A stretch of 64,000 bases of DNA from Virgibacillus chiguensis. Its GTDB lineage: Bacteria; Bacillota; Bacilli; Bacillales; Amphibacillaceae. Numbering within the stretch: position 1 is the stretch's first letter; each line of letters starts with the position of its first letter. The DNA lies in NCBI RefSeq assembly GCF_900129865.1, contig NZ_FQXD01000007.1, forward strand, positions 4,221 through 68,220. Reading direction: 5' to 3'. Below are positions 63,240-64,000 of this stretch, in pieces. Below the pieces are notes generated by a model that saw only the letters and a list, made by a program, of their open reading frames with translations, was not told the DNA's origin and did not search any database. A program made the position numbers and the translations under genes.

Positions 63240-64000
63240 TACATAATCACCTTCCGTATATAGTTTGACATCAACTCAATGATAATTACGGCGATTACAA
63301 TGCTAAAGGTAACGAGAGCAACGACATTGTAATTCATCGATTTATAATACATATCAAATGTATAGCCAATACCTGTCCCTGTTAAAATACCTACTAAGGT
63401 GGCGCTACGAATATTCGTTTCAATCATAAATAATATCCAACTAATCATTTGCGGTAAGCTTTGTGGGATGACGGCTTTATTTACAATATGAAAATAAGTG
63501 GCACCTGTAGCTGTTAAAGCCTCCACCGCACTATGGCTTGCTTCATCAATGGACTCAATAAAAGCTCTCGTTAAAAAGCCAACTGTTCCTACAAATAACG
63601 CTAAATACCCCGTTAATGAATTTTGACCAAAGGAAAGTAATAAAATAAGCGCCCAAGCAACAACAGGTATATTACGAGATACGGAAGCAATAAACCGGGC
63701 AAATGTACTTAAAAATCCATTGATGCTCGTTGTTTTTGATCCCATAATACCAAGGAAAATGGAAACAACTGCAGCCGTTGTCGTTGCTGCAATTGACATG
63801 AAAATGGTCTCCACAAGCTTATCTAAAATAGTCGGTAGCTTCTCTAACGATTCTTGCGTTATAAGTAGATTCGAAAACATCCAACCAATTGCTTCTGGAA
63901 AAGCTACTAATCCATCTATGAAATTAAATTTCGTTATTGCTGCAGATAAATACGTAATGGCAATAATAATGATTAATGCTATCGTCATTTGCCATTTTCG
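63239..64000 (-). CDS. phnE: Phosphonate-type ABC transporter permease (PhnE, first), 5' end outside window
   Basis: At least 249 residues from an internal ATG at 63988; the frame is still open at the window edge (RKWQ before that Met), so the true start lies beyond 64000. Has five helices, EAA loop HSAVEALTATGATYFHIVNKAVIP (split here by position) and the typical RNIPVVAWALILLLSFG helix. Together with the downstream permease it forms a heterodimeric channel for phosphonates or phosphate esters. Confidence 0.82.
   Translation of the reverse strand, partial: RKWQMTIALIIIIAITYLSAAITKFNFIDGLVAFPEAIGWMFSNLLITQESLEKLPTILDKLVETIFMSIAATTTAAVVSIFLGIMGSKTTSINGFLSTFARFIASVSRNIPVVAWALILLLSFGQNSLTGYLALFVGTVGFLTRAFIESIDEASHSAVEALTATGATYFHIVNKAVIPQSLPQMISWILFMIETNIRSATLVGILTGTGIGYTFDMYYKSMNYNVVALVTFSIVIAVIIIELMSNYIRKVIM

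Overview
The window is AT-rich DNA from a Gram-positive, endospore-forming member of the Bacillaceae; the protein set looks most like Oceanobacillus/Virgibacillus-type genera. This rests on sporulation-linked genes (spo0M, spoVR, prkA, yhbH), Bacillus-type families (mhqO/mhqA-like dioxygenase, ydaG, ypjP, ykvI-like, ykhA-like), strong AAGGAGG ribosome binding sites, GTG/TTG starts and Bacillus-type regulators. No rRNA, tRNA, CRISPR array or intact transposon was seen.

Layout. 0.2-6 kb: HAD phosphatase, then a minus-strand fructose-type PTS operon (rpiR-family regulator, 1-phosphofructokinase-like kinase, EIIBC, EIIA, class II aldolase). 6-14.6 kb: ring-cleaving dioxygenase, HAD hydrolase, a two-gene FtsX-type ABC exporter, ydaG-like flavin protein, DUF2254 membrane protein, AraC regulator and a transglutaminase-like protein. 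14.7-18.8 kb: minus-strand sugar-acid/pentose-phosphate cluster (LacI regulator, PHI/HxlB-like SIS isomerase, KDPG aldolase, RpiA, and a KDG kinase gene broken by a one-base frameshift). 19-25.5 kb: small genes, then two tandem paralogous BcrA-type ABC cassettes, each preceded by an unlisted 29- or 35-codon membrane peptide ORF. 25.6-27.3 kb: an EIIA-glucose protein and a BglG-family antiterminator behind a recognisable RAT/terminator leader. 27-33 kb: lone glycosyltransferase, spo0M, and an SIS isomerase / GntR regulator / GlmU-like protein group. 33.5-42 kb: glutamate-symporter-like protein, thioesterase, LysR regulator, and a CcdA/ResA-type thiol-redox operon followed by a two-component system. 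42-46 kb: arsR-arsB-arsC, a CstR-like repressor and a CorC/HlyC-type protein. 47-51.3 kb: YkvI-like transporter, sirtuin, ypjP, spoVR. 51.6-55.4 kb: an mntABCD-type manganese ABC transporter with two MntR-like operators. 55.4-57.5 kb: mobile-element debris (IS110-family remnant, structured block, a common Bacillaceae repeat). 58-61.4 kb: yhbH and prkA. 62.4-64 kb: two phosphonate-type permeases, the upstream one running off the window.

The most unusual signal is not a gene. Two dispersed intergenic repeat families (about 267 bp and 93 bp at full length, sharing a 3' end) occur roughly fifteen times, and every copy found points the same way although genes lie on both strands. Several copies carry clean internal deletions. 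Other points worth a second look are the tiny-peptide ABC cassettes, the GlmU-like protein that has lost its nucleotidyltransferase signature, the PHI/KDPG aldolase/RpiA cluster, and the clear cis-regulatory sites (RAT, MntR, ArsR, LacI and GntR-type palindromes). All calls are from reading sequence only; no database search was run.
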